Shown here: piece by piece, positions 7,484 to 15,625 of the stretch | Numbering within the stretch: position 1 is the stretch's first letter | Layout of the letters: every line of letters begins with the position of its first letter | Source of the DNA: CAYNWH01 sp964400885 | Lineage (GTDB): Bacteria > Patescibacteriota > Patescibacteriia > CAIXNZ01 | Reading direction: 5' to 3' | Assembly (NCBI GenBank): GCA_964400885.1 | Contig: CAYNWH010000011.1 | Span: 1-31,165, forward strand | Length of the DNA stretch: 31,165 nucleotides | Position numbers and translations under genes: made by a program | The notes under the pieces: generated by a model | Seen by the model: only the letters and a program-made list of their open reading frames with translations | Database searches by the model: none | What the model was told of the DNA's origin: nothing

Positions 7484-8761
7484 CTACAAGCCTTCATAAT
7501 CTCGCATTGTCATCTGAGATTCAACTTGCTTAACACTTTCGATCACTACGCTAACGACGATTAATAAGCTAGTTCCACCAATAACTAAATTAAGCCCGCC
7601 AGTAAAGTTTTGCAAAATCAAGGGCAAAATAGCTAAAAGACCCAAGAATAATGCCCCGGCCAATATAATTCTATTAGTTACTTTTGCCAGATATTCTTCA
7701 GTATTTTTACCTGGCCTTATACCAGGAATAAAACCGCCTTGTTTTTGTAAATTCTCAGCGATCTGCTGCGGATGAAAAATAACAGCCGTATAAAAATAAG
7801 TAAAACCAAAAACAAAAACAAAGTATAAAATTCCGTAAATTAACCTATTTTGAAAAACTTGTATCGTAAATTCCGAAATTTTAACTAATACTTGAGATTT
7901 TGCATGCATAAAAAATTGAGCGATCATCGGCGGAAATAAAATCAAAGAAATAGCAAAGATAATAGGAATCACACCAGCCATATTTACCCGCAAAGGTAAA
8001 TGAGTCGTGACCCCGCCATACATCCGATTGCCTCTGATATGACGTGCATAAGAAACAGGCACATTGCGAGTCCCTTCATTTATAATAACTACGCCAATTA
8101 CTGTAATTACTGCAATAGCAGCAAAAGCAATTAAAACCGCTATCTGCCCAGGATCAAATACAGCAACGGAACGCTCTAAAGCACTGGGCAAAGCCGCAAT
8201 TATACCAGCAAAAATTAAAAGAGAAATACCATTGCCAATATTTTTTTCAGAAATTAATTCCCCAATCCACATCAAAAAAATTGTTCCTGCCGTAAGCGTT
8301 GTCAATGTAGTAATTAAATCAAAAACTGATAAATTACCAATTATATCAAAAGTAGATTGCTGTTTTAATAAAGTAATCATGCCATAACCCTGCAATGCTG
8401 CTAAAGGTACAGTTAAAAATCTAGTCCAACGATTGATTTTTTGATAACCGCCTGGCTCTTTAGATAATTCTTCTAATTTAGGGACGATCATGACTAATAG
8501 CTGAAAAATAATCGAAGCTGTAATGTATGGAGCAACACCCATAGCTACAATTGAAAAATTTTGCATCCCACCCCCGGAAAAAATATTAATTAACCCTAAA
8601 ATTTGATTTGAAGAAAAAAATTCTTTTAAATTTTCTAAATTAATTCCTGGAATAGGTATATGGGCAACTATCCTAAAAATAAATAACATTGCTAAAACAA
8701 ATAAGATGCTCCTGCGCAAATCTCTGATTTTAAAAATTTGGATTATTTTATCTAACCACAT
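7484..8761 (-). CDS. secY: Preprotein translocase subunit SecY
   Basis: Channel subunit of the Sec translocon. 425 residues with the expected ten hydrophobic segments. Seen: the N-terminal RSILFVLAMLFIFRIVAHIPIPG with the conserved IPIPG, the plug-region FSGGGMQNFSIVAMGVAPYI, and the loop GIRPGKNTEEYL before a late helix. The C-terminus ends VESQMTMRDYEGL, close to the usual SecY ending. It is 24 bp after rplO and is followed by a hairpin, the normal spc-operon position. Confidence 0.97.
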   Translation of the reverse strand: MWLDKIIQIFKIRDLRRSILFVLAMLFIFRIVAHIPIPGINLENLKEFFSSNQILGLINIFSGGGMQNFSIVAMGVAPYITASIIFQLLVMIVPKLEELSKEPGGYQKINRWTRFLTVPLAALQGYGMITLLKQQSTFDIIGNLSVFDLITTLTTLTAGTIFLMWIGELISEKNIGNGISLLIFAGIIAALPSALERSVAVFDPGQIAVLIAFAAIAVITVIGVVIINEGTRNVPVSYARHIRGNRMYGGVTTHLPLRVNMAGVIPIIFAISLILFPPMIAQFFMHAKSQVLVKISEFTIQVFQNRLIYGILYFVFVFGFTYFYTAVIFHPQQIAENLQKQGGFIPGIRPGKNTEEYLAKVTNRIILAGALFLGLLAILPLILQNFTGGLNLVIGGTSLLIVVSVVIESVKQVESQMTMRDYEGL

Positions 8762-8785
8762 ATTATTTAATATTATTTTGACGCT

Positions 8786-9283
8786 TTATTTTTTTTTATT
8801 TATTTTTTCTTTTTCTTTGATTTGAATCTTTGGGGATAATAAAATGATCTGACCGCCGGCTTTTTCAATGGCTTGTTTTGCTGTTTCAGAAATTTTATCA
8901 ATTTTAAGAATGAATTTTTTATTGATTTTACCCATGCCTAAGACTTTAACACCTGGCTTAGTATTTTTAATCAAACCTTTTTCTAATAATTTAACCGCTG
9001 TTATAACTTCATTAGCTGCAAAATTTTTATCTAAATCCTTCAAATTAACCACGGCTAATTTAGCTCTAAGACTTTTGAAGCCGCCTAATTTAGGCGTACT
9101 TTGAATATTGCCTTTTAAACCTTTAAGTTTTAAACCGCCTTTGCCGCCAGTACGCGACCGCTGGCCTTTTAACCCTCTAGTGGAATAGGTGCCATGTCCA
9201 GATGCATTACCTCTGCCCACTCTTTTCTTTTTCTTTTTCGATCCTGGAGCTGGCTTCAAATTGTATAATTTTAAAGCTGTCAT
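8786..9283 (-). CDS. rplO: 50S ribosomal protein uL15
   Basis: Large-subunit protein. 165 residues, about 15-20 longer than usual because of a lysine-rich tail (ends KEKEKINKKK). Seen: the N-terminal LYNLKPAPGSKKKKKRVGRG and the glycine-rich KGQRSRTGGKGG typical of the family. It lies 3 bp after rpsE. The rpmD (uL30) gene that normally sits between them is absent, as reported for CPR genomes. Confidence 0.96.
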   Translation of the reverse strand: MTALKLYNLKPAPGSKKKKKRVGRGNASGHGTYSTRGLKGQRSRTGGKGGLKLKGLKGNIQSTPKLGGFKSLRAKLAVVNLKDLDKNFAANEVITAVKLLEKGLIKNTKPGVKVLGMGKINKKFILKIDKISETAKQAIEKAGGQIILLSPKIQIKEKEKINKKK

Positions 9284-9286
9284 AAA

Positions 9287-9907
9287 TTATTTCGCTTTAT
9301 CTTTTTTGTTAATAATGCTTTTTAATTTATCTTTAAATGATTTTTTAGGCTCAGAAAGATTAGTTTGACTTCCTGTTAAAACCGCCTCTCTTTTTATTTC
9401 TTGTTTTTTTCGTGGCTCTTCATCCTGAGACTGTAATTTTTTTACCTGTTTAAAATTTTTAAATGCTTCCAACGTTGCTCTGACTATATTAATTTTATTA
9501 TTTGAACCTAAAATTTTTCCAGTTACATTAGGGATACCGGCTAATTCACAAATTATTCTTAACGGACCGCCTGCCTTTATCCCATTACCTTTTTTAGCTG
9601 GTTTTAAAAGGATAGTCGCTGCTTTAAACTTATATTTAATTTCATGAATGATTGTTTCATTGACAATTGGCACTTTTATTAAATCCTTTTTTGCTTTATT
9701 TAGCGCTTTGGTAATAGCTTGAGTAATATCAGAGCCTTTAGCAATCGCCATCCCGACTCGGCCTTTTTTATCGCCAATAGCTAAACAGACTCGAAATTTC
9801 ATTCTTTTACCGCCTGCCATAACGCGAGTAACTCGAGCGACATCAATAATTCTTTGTTCGAATTCTTCCTCTTTTTTAAATATTTCTTTGTTATTCTTCC
9901 TTGCCAT
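9287..9907 (-). CDS. rpsE: 30S ribosomal protein uS5
   Basis: Small-subunit protein involved in decoding accuracy. I chose the ATG at 9907 (MARKNN...) over an in-frame TTG at 9913. 206 residues, with a charged C-terminal extension of about 45 after the core ends near residue 158. Seen: the double-stranded-RNA-binding N-domain (INDV-like IIDVARVTRVMAGGKRMKF) and GGPLRIICELAGIPNVTGK. The tail has lysine- and glutamate-rich repeats of unknown role. Confidence 0.95.
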   Translation of the reverse strand: MARKNNKEIFKKEEEFEQRIIDVARVTRVMAGGKRMKFRVCLAIGDKKGRVGMAIAKGSDITQAITKALNKAKKDLIKVPIVNETIIHEIKYKFKAATILLKPAKKGNGIKAGGPLRIICELAGIPNVTGKILGSNNKINIVRATLEAFKNFKQVKKLQSQDEEPRKKQEIKREAVLTGSQTNLSEPKKSFKDKLKSIINKKDKAK

Positions 9908-9929
9908 AATCAATTAAACATTAGTTAAA

Positions 9930-10289
9930 TTAAAATTTTAAACCTCCTTCTCTCGCTCCTTCAGCTACCGCTTTAATTCTACCATGATATTTATAACCTG
10001 CCCTATCAAAAATTACCTGGCCAATTTTTTTCTCCTTTGCTTTTTCTGCTAATAACTTGCCCACCTCTTTAGCTTTATCAACTTTTGTACCTTTTTTAGA
10101 TTTTAATTCTAAATCACTAACGGCAACTAATGTCTTACCTGCGGTATCATCAATAATTTGGGCATTAATATGCTTTAACCCGCGAAAAATATTAAGTCTA
10201 GGCTTTTCTTTTGTGCCGACAAGCTTAACTCTGATTCTTCTTTTCCTTTTCTGCCTTAATTGATTTTTAATTTTTTCCTTATTTGTCAT
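9930..10289 (-). CDS. rplR: 50S ribosomal protein uL18
   Basis: Binds 5S rRNA in the central protuberance. 119 residues, normal. Seen: the basic N-terminus RQKRKRRIRVKLVGTKEKPRL, RGLKHINAQIIDD, and the C-terminal FDRAGYKYHGRIKAVAEGAREGGL, the strongest signature of this family. It sits between rplF and rpsE as usual. Confidence 0.97.
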   Translation of the reverse strand: MTNKEKIKNQLRQKRKRRIRVKLVGTKEKPRLNIFRGLKHINAQIIDDTAGKTLVAVSDLELKSKKGTKVDKAKEVGKLLAEKAKEKKIGQVIFDRAGYKYHGRIKAVAEGAREGGLKF

Positions 10290-10323
10290 ATTATTAATTC
10301 GAATTTATAATTTTCATCGTTTA

Positions 10324-10869
10324 TTATTCGCTCTTAGCAGCTGCTTTACCAACTTTCTTCTTGATTATCTCATCAACATATTTAATACCCTTGCCTTTAT
10401 ACGGTTCTGGTTTCTTTATTCTTCTTATTCGAGCTGCTACTTCACCCACTAGTTGTTTATCAATACCTGAAATAGAAATTATATTTTTATCAACTACAGC
10501 GCTTATGCCTTGAGGCAGTTTAAATTCTATAGGGTGCGAATAGCCAACATTTAGAACTAATTTATCGCCCTGTAAATTCACCTTAAAACCAACGCCAACA
10601 ATTTCTAATTTTTTTTCATATCCTTCAGTAACTCCAATTATCATATTTTTTATTAAACTGCCAAAAAGTCCCCAAATCGCTTTTTGTTTTTTATCTTCTG
10701 GATTTTTAACATTTAATAAGATCTCTTTATCTTTAACTTCGATCTTAACAAACGGGTGAACTTCTTGTTTTAATTCGCCTTTTTTGCCCTTTATTATTAT
10801 TTGACCTGGTTCTAATTTAACCTCTACGCCTACGGGGATTACTATTGGTTTTTTACCTATTCTTGACAT
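10324..10869 (-). CDS. rplF: 50S ribosomal protein uL6
   Basis: Large-subunit protein near the factor-binding centre. 181 residues, normal. Seen: the opening MSRIGKKPIVIPVGVEV, GYSHPIEFKLPQGI, and the C-terminal RRIKKPEPYKGKGIKYVDE. No SD. It is separated from rpsH by 78 bp of AT-rich, repeat-like spacer. Confidence 0.97.
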   Translation of the reverse strand: MSRIGKKPIVIPVGVEVKLEPGQIIIKGKKGELKQEVHPFVKIEVKDKEILLNVKNPEDKKQKAIWGLFGSLIKNMIIGVTEGYEKKLEIVGVGFKVNLQGDKLVLNVGYSHPIEFKLPQGISAVVDKNIISISGIDKQLVGEVAARIRRIKKPEPYKGKGIKYVDEIIKKKVGKAAAKSE

Positions 10870-10947
10870 ATATAATTAATTAATAATTGATAATTTATAA
10901 TGGAAAATTTAATTGTTAATTATTCATTGTCCATTGCACATTAAAAT

Positions 10948-11343
10948 TTACCAAATTTCACACAAAATTTCTCCGCCTATATTTTTTCTTTTAGCTTCCT
11001 TGTTTGTCATTAATCCTTGCGAAGTAGAAATTATAGCTATACCTAAATTATTTAAAACTCTAGGTAATTTATTTTTATTAATATAAATTCTCTGGCCTGG
11101 CCGGCTAATTCTTTTAATATTTCTTATAACCGGCTGCTTCTTTTCATCATATTTTAAAGTAATCTTAATTTGCGGAAATTTTGCTTCTTCTATGTTTTCT
11201 AAATCTTCAATATAATTTTCATGTTTTAAAATTTTAGCAATTTCAAATTTAAGATTTGAAAATGGAATCAAAACTTCATTTTTTTTAACATTCTGTGCGT
11301 TCCTTATTCTAGTTAACATATCAGCTATTGGATCTGTTATCAT
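10948..11343 (-). CDS. rpsH: 30S ribosomal protein uS8
   Basis: Binds helix 21 of 16S rRNA. 131 residues, normal. Seen: ITDPIADMLTRIRNAQ at the N-terminus and the C-terminal ISTSQGLMTNKEAKRKNIGGEILCEIW. In E. coli S8 represses the spc operon; whether that happens here cannot be judged. Confidence 0.97.
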   Translation of the reverse strand: MITDPIADMLTRIRNAQNVKKNEVLIPFSNLKFEIAKILKHENYIEDLENIEEAKFPQIKITLKYDEKKQPVIRNIKRISRPGQRIYINKNKLPRVLNNLGIAIISTSQGLMTNKEAKRKNIGGEILCEIW

Positions 11344-11345
11344 AT

Positions 11346-11399
11346 CTTAGTTCTTAGTTATTAATTATTGGTTATTAGTTATTGGTGATTGGTTATTCA
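11346..11399. repeat. Low-complexity TTATTAGTTATTGG spacer
   Basis: The rpsN-rpsH gap consists of degenerate units of the form TTATTAGTTATTGG. Similar stretches occur at 11598-11616, 25515-25543, 27424-27456 and 27561-27590, always in intergenic positions. Confidence 0.6.
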
Positions 11400-11585
11400 T
11401 TACCAACTGCTTTTCTTTACACCAGGAATTTCACCCTTAGAAGCTAATTCCCTGAAACAGATTCGGCACAAATCAAAATCTCTCATATAGCCATGTTTTC
11501 TGCCGCAACGCCAACATCGCCTAACAATCCTTGTTGAATATTTAGGTTTTTTATTTGATTTAGCTATTTGAGCTGATGTTGCCAT
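11400..11585 (-). CDS. rpsN: 30S ribosomal protein uS14, zinc-binding type
   Basis: Small-subunit head protein. 61 residues, the short zinc form. Seen: CWRCGRKHGYMRDFDLCRIC, giving C-x2-C...C-x2-C, and the C-terminal KGEIPGVKKSSW. It lies between rplE and rpsH, the usual place. Confidence 0.97.
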   Translation of the reverse strand: MATSAQIAKSNKKPKYSTRIVRRCWRCGRKHGYMRDFDLCRICFRELASKGEIPGVKKSSW

Positions 11586-11624
11586 ATATACTGTATTTTA
11601 GTTATTAGTTATTGGTAAAGTGAA

Positions 11625-12176
11625 TTATTTTTTAGATTCAGCAGTTTTAAAAGGAAAACCTAAAGCCTTAAATAATGCCAGCCCTTCTTCTTTTGTCTTT
11701 GCGGTAGTTACAATCGCAATTTCTAAACCATGCAGTTTTTCAATTTCGTCGGCTTTTATTTCTGGGAAAGAAATATGCTCTTTTATGCCTATATTTAAAT
11801 TGCCTTTTTTATCAACAGAACTTAAAGATAAACCTCTAAAATCTCTAACCCTTGGTAAAGTGATCCGGATAAGTTTCTCTATAAAATTAAACATTCTCTT
11901 GTCTCTCAGAGTTACCTTCATGCCAATAACCATTCCTTCCCTAATTTTAAAATTAGAAATAGATTTTTTAGCTTTGGTTCTGACCGGTTTTTGGCCACTA
12001 ATTCTGGCCAAAGTACTTTCCACATTATCAATAAAGCCAGAATCTTTCAATCCTTTACCCAAACCGACATTCAAAACTACCTTTTCCAGGCTGGGAACTT
12101 GAAAACTATTTTTATAACCAAATTCTTTTTTTAATTGCGGGATTACTTCTTTTTTATAAATTTCTTTTAAATTCAT
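11625..12176 (-). CDS. rplE: 50S ribosomal protein uL5
   Basis: Binds 5S rRNA in the central protuberance. I chose the ATG at 12176 (MNLKEIYKKEVIPQL), which matches where the family normally begins; an in-frame TTG at 12194 would overlap rplX. 183 residues. Seen: VPSLEKVVLNVGLG, the ISGQKPVRTKAKKSISNFKIREG block, and FPEIKADEIEKLHGLEIAIVTTAKT at the C-terminus. Confidence 0.96.
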   Translation of the reverse strand: MNLKEIYKKEVIPQLKKEFGYKNSFQVPSLEKVVLNVGLGKGLKDSGFIDNVESTLARISGQKPVRTKAKKSISNFKIREGMVIGMKVTLRDKRMFNFIEKLIRITLPRVRDFRGLSLSSVDKKGNLNIGIKEHISFPEIKADEIEKLHGLEIAIVTTAKTKEEGLALFKALGFPFKTAESKK

Positions 12177-12186
12177 ATCTAAATAA

Positions 12187-12540
12187 TTAATCAATTAATT
12201 CTTTGCATTTACTGCACATCCTTAATTTTTTATTTTTAATGTTTTCTGATTTCTCTAAAAATTTATATTTAATTCTAGTCGGCCTATTACACTTTGGACA
12301 AATCAGCAATAAATTAGAAACAGCTAAAGGTGCTGGGAATTCAATTTTTTGTCCTTTTTCTCCTTGTTTTTTAGGACGCATATGCTTAATAGCTAAATTA
12401 ATACCTTCAACTGAAGCCTTACTTTTTAAAGGGAAAATTTGCAAAACCTTGCCTTTCTTACCTTTATCTTTTCCTGCAATAACTTTTACTTTATCACCTG
12501 CTTTAATTTTTACCTTCGGGATAGACATTTTTTTATACAT
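12187..12540 (-). CDS. rplX: 50S ribosomal protein uL24, zinc-ribbon form
   Basis: Assembly-initiator protein of the 50S subunit. 117 residues. Seen: a KOW motif (IKAGDKVKVIAGKDKGKKGKV) and a C-terminal zinc site from CPKC and CSKC. M1 (12540) and M5 (12528) are both possible starts. Confidence 0.96.
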   Translation of the reverse strand: MYKKMSIPKVKIKAGDKVKVIAGKDKGKKGKVLQIFPLKSKASVEGINLAIKHMRPKKQGEKGQKIEFPAPLAVSNLLLICPKCNRPTRIKYKFLEKSENIKNKKLRMCSKCKELID

Positions 12541-12557
12541 ATTTAAAATATTAATTA

Positions 12558-12929
12558 TTATAAAACTTCCGGAGCTAAAGAAATTATTTTATTAAAACCT
12601 TTATTCCTTAATTCTCTGGCAACAGGGCCTAATATACGCGTACCTTTTGGTTCTTTGGATTTAAGGTCAATAATGACAGCAGCATTATCATCAAATCTAA
12701 TATAAGATCCGTCTTTCCTTCTAGTTTCTTTTCTTGTCCTAACTAAAACAGCCTGAACAATATCGCTTTTTTTAACCATGGAATGAGGCACAGCCTCCTT
12801 GACTGTCGCTGTTACAATATCACCTAGATTAGCATATCTTTTTTTATAGCCACCTAAAACCCGGATAACCATTAATTTCTTGGCACCTGTATTATCAGCT
12901 AATTTTAACATCGAACGATGCTGAACCAT
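12558..12929 (-). CDS. rplN: 50S ribosomal protein uL14
   Basis: Large-subunit protein at the subunit interface. 123 residues, normal. Seen: MVQHRSMLKLADNTGAKK, GDIVTATVKEAVPH, RTRKETRRKDGSYIRFDDNA and the conserved GTRILGPVARELR. Confidence 0.97.
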   Translation of the reverse strand: MVQHRSMLKLADNTGAKKLMVIRVLGGYKKRYANLGDIVTATVKEAVPHSMVKKSDIVQAVLVRTRKETRRKDGSYIRFDDNAAVIIDLKSKEPKGTRILGPVARELRNKGFNKIISLAPEVL

Positions 12930-12943
12930 AAAATTTAAGAAAA

Positions 12944-13204
12944 TTATTTTTTAATAATCTGAATTAATCGCCATTTTTTTTCTTTACTTAAAGGCCGACA
13001 CTCTTCAATCATTACTTCCTGACCCGTTTTTGCCTCATTTTTTTCATCATGGACTTTATATTTCTTGCTTACTTTATACATCTTTTTATATTTGGGATGA
13101 ATTCTCATTCTAACAACTTTAACCACAGCAGTCTTGTCCATTTTATCACTTATGACAACTCCTTTTAGTCGACGACTAATTTTAGTTTGTTTTTTTTCTG
13201 ACAT
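12944..13204 (-). CDS. rpsQ: 30S ribosomal protein uS17
   Basis: Primary 16S rRNA binder. 86 residues. Seen: RRLKGVVISDKMDKTAVVKV and the OB-fold ending IEECRPLSKEKKWRLIQII. It is in the usual rpmC-rpsQ-rplN order. Confidence 0.97.
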   Translation of the reverse strand: MSEKKQTKISRRLKGVVISDKMDKTAVVKVVRMRIHPKYKKMYKVSKKYKVHDEKNEAKTGQEVMIEECRPLSKEKKWRLIQIIKK

Positions 13205-13217
13205 ATCAAATTATTAA

Positions 13218-13436
13218 TTATTGATTATTATTCTTTAAAACTTTTTTTTGATTTAAAAGCGTCAAAATCTTGGTAATTTTTCTCCTTACTTGTCTTATTT
13301 CCCGAATATTTTTCAATTGATTTTGTGAAACTTTAAATCTTAAATCTCTTAATCTTTCTCTATTAGCAGAGAGCAATCTGGTTAATTCACTTTTAGATTT
13401 TAATTTTAATTCTTTAAATTCTTCTCTAGCTTTCAT
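13218..13436 (-). CDS. rpmC: 50S ribosomal protein uL29
   Basis: Small helical protein at the tunnel exit. 72 residues. Seen: LKSKSELTRLLSANRERLRDLRFKV and the basic second helix IREIRQVRRKITKILTLL. Normal position. Confidence 0.95.
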   Translation of the reverse strand: MKAREEFKELKLKSKSELTRLLSANRERLRDLRFKVSQNQLKNIREIRQVRRKITKILTLLNQKKVLKNNNQ

Positions 13437-13450
13437 ATATAAAAATATAA

Positions 13451-13864
13451 TTATTCATTAGATATAAATTTTGTTTTTACTGGCAATTTGTGGCCAGCTA
13501 AACGCATTGCTTCTTTAGCTTTTTCTTCACTCATACCTTCAATTTCAAATAAAACTATACCTGGTTTAACAACAGCTACATAAAATTCGGGCGCACCCTT
13601 ACCGCCACCCATTGGCACTTCTGCTCCTTTTTTAGTTACGGGTTTATCAGGAAAAATCCTGATCCAAACTTTACCGCCTCTCTTAAGAAAGTGAGTCACG
13701 GCCCTACGAGCAGCCTCAATTTGTCTAGCCGTAATCCAAGCATAACCCATAGCTTTCAAACCATAGCTGCCAAAACTAAGCTCTGTTCCTCTGGAAGCAG
13801 AACCCTTTCCTCTTTTTCTGCCTTTATGCCATTTTCTATGTTTTACTTTTTTTGGCATTAACAT
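13451..13864 (-). CDS. rplP: 50S ribosomal protein uL16
   Basis: Large-subunit protein near the A-site tRNA. 137 residues. The start MLMPKKVKHRK is kept because family members begin ML-x-PK. Seen: ARGTEL-like SRGTELSFGSYGLKAM, ITARQIEAARRA, VWIRIFPDKPVT and PMGGGKGAPEFYVAVVKPG. Confidence 0.97.
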   Translation of the reverse strand: MLMPKKVKHRKWHKGRKRGKGSASRGTELSFGSYGLKAMGYAWITARQIEAARRAVTHFLKRGGKVWIRIFPDKPVTKKGAEVPMGGGKGAPEFYVAVVKPGIVLFEIEGMSEEKAKEAMRLAGHKLPVKTKFISNE

Positions 13865-13876
13865 ATATTTGCTAAA

Positions 13877-14557
13877 TTATTGTTTATCTTCTTTATTTTT
13901 TTTATCAAAAATATCGCCTCTATATATCCAAACTTTAACTCCAATCTTTCCATAAATAGTTTGAGCTGCTCCTCTAGAATAATCAATATCAGCTCTTAAT
14001 GTATGCAAAGGAATCATGCCAGTCGTCAATTTTTCTGTTCTGGCAATTTCTGCACCATTTAGCCTTCCAGCCACAATAACTTTAACACCTTTTGCTCCGG
14101 CTCTTTCGACGCGGCTAATTGCTTGTTTCATCACTCTGCGAAAAGGAATTCTTTTTTCTAAATCAGCAATAATATTATCAACCACAATTTGAGCATTCAA
14201 ATTAGGCTTATCAACTTCCATAATATTAATATTCAAAGTAATTTTACCAGGCAAATTAGCTGCTTTTCTATTAAGAATTTTTTTCCTTAATTCAGATTTT
14301 AAATCTTCTATGCCTACACCCGACCTGCCAATTATCACTCCCGGTCTAACTGCATGAATAATAATATTTAAATTTTCAGAAAATCTTTCGATTTCAATTG
14401 TAGCGACTCCGGCATCTTTTAATCTTCCCTTTAAAAATTTTCTAATTAAAACATCCTGCTTAAGAAAAAATTTGAAATTTTTGCGGGAAAACCATTTTGA
14501 ATTCCAATCTCTTATTATACCAATTCTGAATATTTTTGGATTTACTTTTTGTCCCAT
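13877..14557 (-). CDS. rpsC: 30S ribosomal protein uS3
   Basis: Small-subunit head protein at the mRNA entry. 226 residues. Seen: MGQKVNPKIFRIGI, the KH domain with the GXXG loop (GRSGVGIEDLKSEL), and the C-domain GRLNGAEIARTEKL followed by PLHTLRADIDYSRGAAQT. Normal position before rplP. Confidence 0.97.
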   Translation of the reverse strand: MGQKVNPKIFRIGIIRDWNSKWFSRKNFKFFLKQDVLIRKFLKGRLKDAGVATIEIERFSENLNIIIHAVRPGVIIGRSGVGIEDLKSELRKKILNRKAANLPGKITLNINIMEVDKPNLNAQIVVDNIIADLEKRIPFRRVMKQAISRVERAGAKGVKVIVAGRLNGAEIARTEKLTTGMIPLHTLRADIDYSRGAAQTIYGKIGVKVWIYRGDIFDKKNKEDKQ

Positions 14558-14595
14558 AGTATTTTAATATTTAAAATTTATAGTTTATTTAATGA

Positions 14596-15210
14596 TTAAC
14601 CTGCTTTGCGGCTAAAAAATTTTTTAATGAATCCTTTCTTCTTTTTCATCTGCCTCTTATCCTCTTGCTGTTTATGACGGTGCTTGCCTTCCAATCTTAC
14701 ATCATGAATTTCCTTATCTATTTCTTTGTCGTGTCCTTCAGGAATAGATTTTTCTTTTATTCCTTCCAAATCTTTCACTGCTTTCTTGCCTCCTTTTATT
14801 TCATCAATAGATGATAGTTTGATCGGTTTAGCTTGTTTCTTTGCTTTCTTTACTTTCTTTACTTTTTGCTTAGTTGGCTTAATTTCCTCTAAAAGCAAAA
14901 TAATATTAGACATTCTCTTTTTTATAGGAGTTGCTCTGCCATGTGCTCTTGGCTGCCATCTTTTTAAGCTACCAGCTTCATCAATAAAAATTTCTTTTAT
15001 ATATAAATTATCTTTTTTTAATTCTAAATTATTCTCAGCATTAGCAATTGCTGAATTTAAAAGTTTAAGTAATGGTTTTTTTGCTGCTTTATTAATAAAA
15101 TTTAACTGAGAAATTGCATTTTCTACTGTCAAGCCCCTAACTAAATCAGCAATCAACCTAACTTTCTTAGGCGACATTCTTAAAAATCTTAATTTAGCTT
15201 TTGCTTGCAT
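14596..15210 (-). CDS. rplV: 50S ribosomal protein uL22 with long C-terminal extension
   Basis: Large-subunit protein lining the exit tunnel. The normal domain covers residues 1-110 (MSPKKVRLIADLVRG near the N-terminus, RWQPRAHGRATPIKKR at the end). A further 94 residues follow, rich in Lys, Glu and His, ending GFIKKFFSRKAG. The extension is in frame with no sign of frameshift or fusion, and has no domain I recognise. It would emerge on the outer 50S surface. Confidence 0.95.
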   Translation of the reverse strand: MQAKAKLRFLRMSPKKVRLIADLVRGLTVENAISQLNFINKAAKKPLLKLLNSAIANAENNLELKKDNLYIKEIFIDEAGSLKRWQPRAHGRATPIKKRMSNIILLLEEIKPTKQKVKKVKKAKKQAKPIKLSSIDEIKGGKKAVKDLEGIKEKSIPEGHDKEIDKEIHDVRLEGKHRHKQQEDKRQMKKKKGFIKKFFSRKAG

Positions 15211-15235
15211 ATTTTAATAATAAATCATTTTTAAA

Positions 15236-15529
15236 TTAACTGACCGGCCTTCCTTTTTGAATTTCTTTAGCCTTCTTGCCACCATGAGCGATAAATTTTC
15301 TAGTTGGCGCAAATTCACCTAACTTGTGACCGACCATATTTTCAATAATACTGACACCTATATGCTCCTTGCCGTTATAAACTCCGATTTTAAAACCAAC
15401 CATTTCCGGAGTAATAGTGCTCGCCCGGTCCCATGTTTTAATTACTGTTTTATCACCAGATTTTAATTGAGAAATTTTTTTAAATAATTTCTCATTAACA
15501 TATGGTCCTTTTTTTAAACTTCTTGCCAT
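15236..15529 (-). CDS. rpsS: 30S ribosomal protein uS19
   Basis: Small-subunit head protein. 97 residues. Seen: MARSLKKGPYVNEKLFKKI, KTWDRASTITPEMVGF, GVYNGKEHIGVSI, MVGHKLGEFAPTRKF. It is separated from rplB by 96 bp that hold a palindromic repeat. Confidence 0.97.
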   Translation of the reverse strand: MARSLKKGPYVNEKLFKKISQLKSGDKTVIKTWDRASTITPEMVGFKIGVYNGKEHIGVSIIENMVGHKLGEFAPTRKFIAHGGKKAKEIQKGRPVS

Positions 15530-15545
15530 AAATTTTATTCGTTAG

Positions 15546-15619
15546 CTGAACCACGAAACTTTGACCACGAAACTCACTAAATTTCGTGTATTTTTCGTGA
15601 TAATAATTTCGTGGTTCAG
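15546..15619. repeat. Palindromic CACGAAA repeat inside the ribosomal operon
   Basis: Perfect 13-bp terminal inverted repeat CTGAACCACGAAA / TTTCGTGGTTCAG, with a further CACGAAA copy in the left arm and TTTCGTG copies in the right. The whole 74 bp can fold on either strand. It sits between rpsS and rplB on the operon transcript, without a clear terminator U-tract. Confidence 0.8.
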
Positions 15620-15625
15620 ATTACA

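Noticed and set aside
11620..12102. 160-residue ORF opposite rplE
   Set aside because: Antisense shadow of a ribosomal protein gene.
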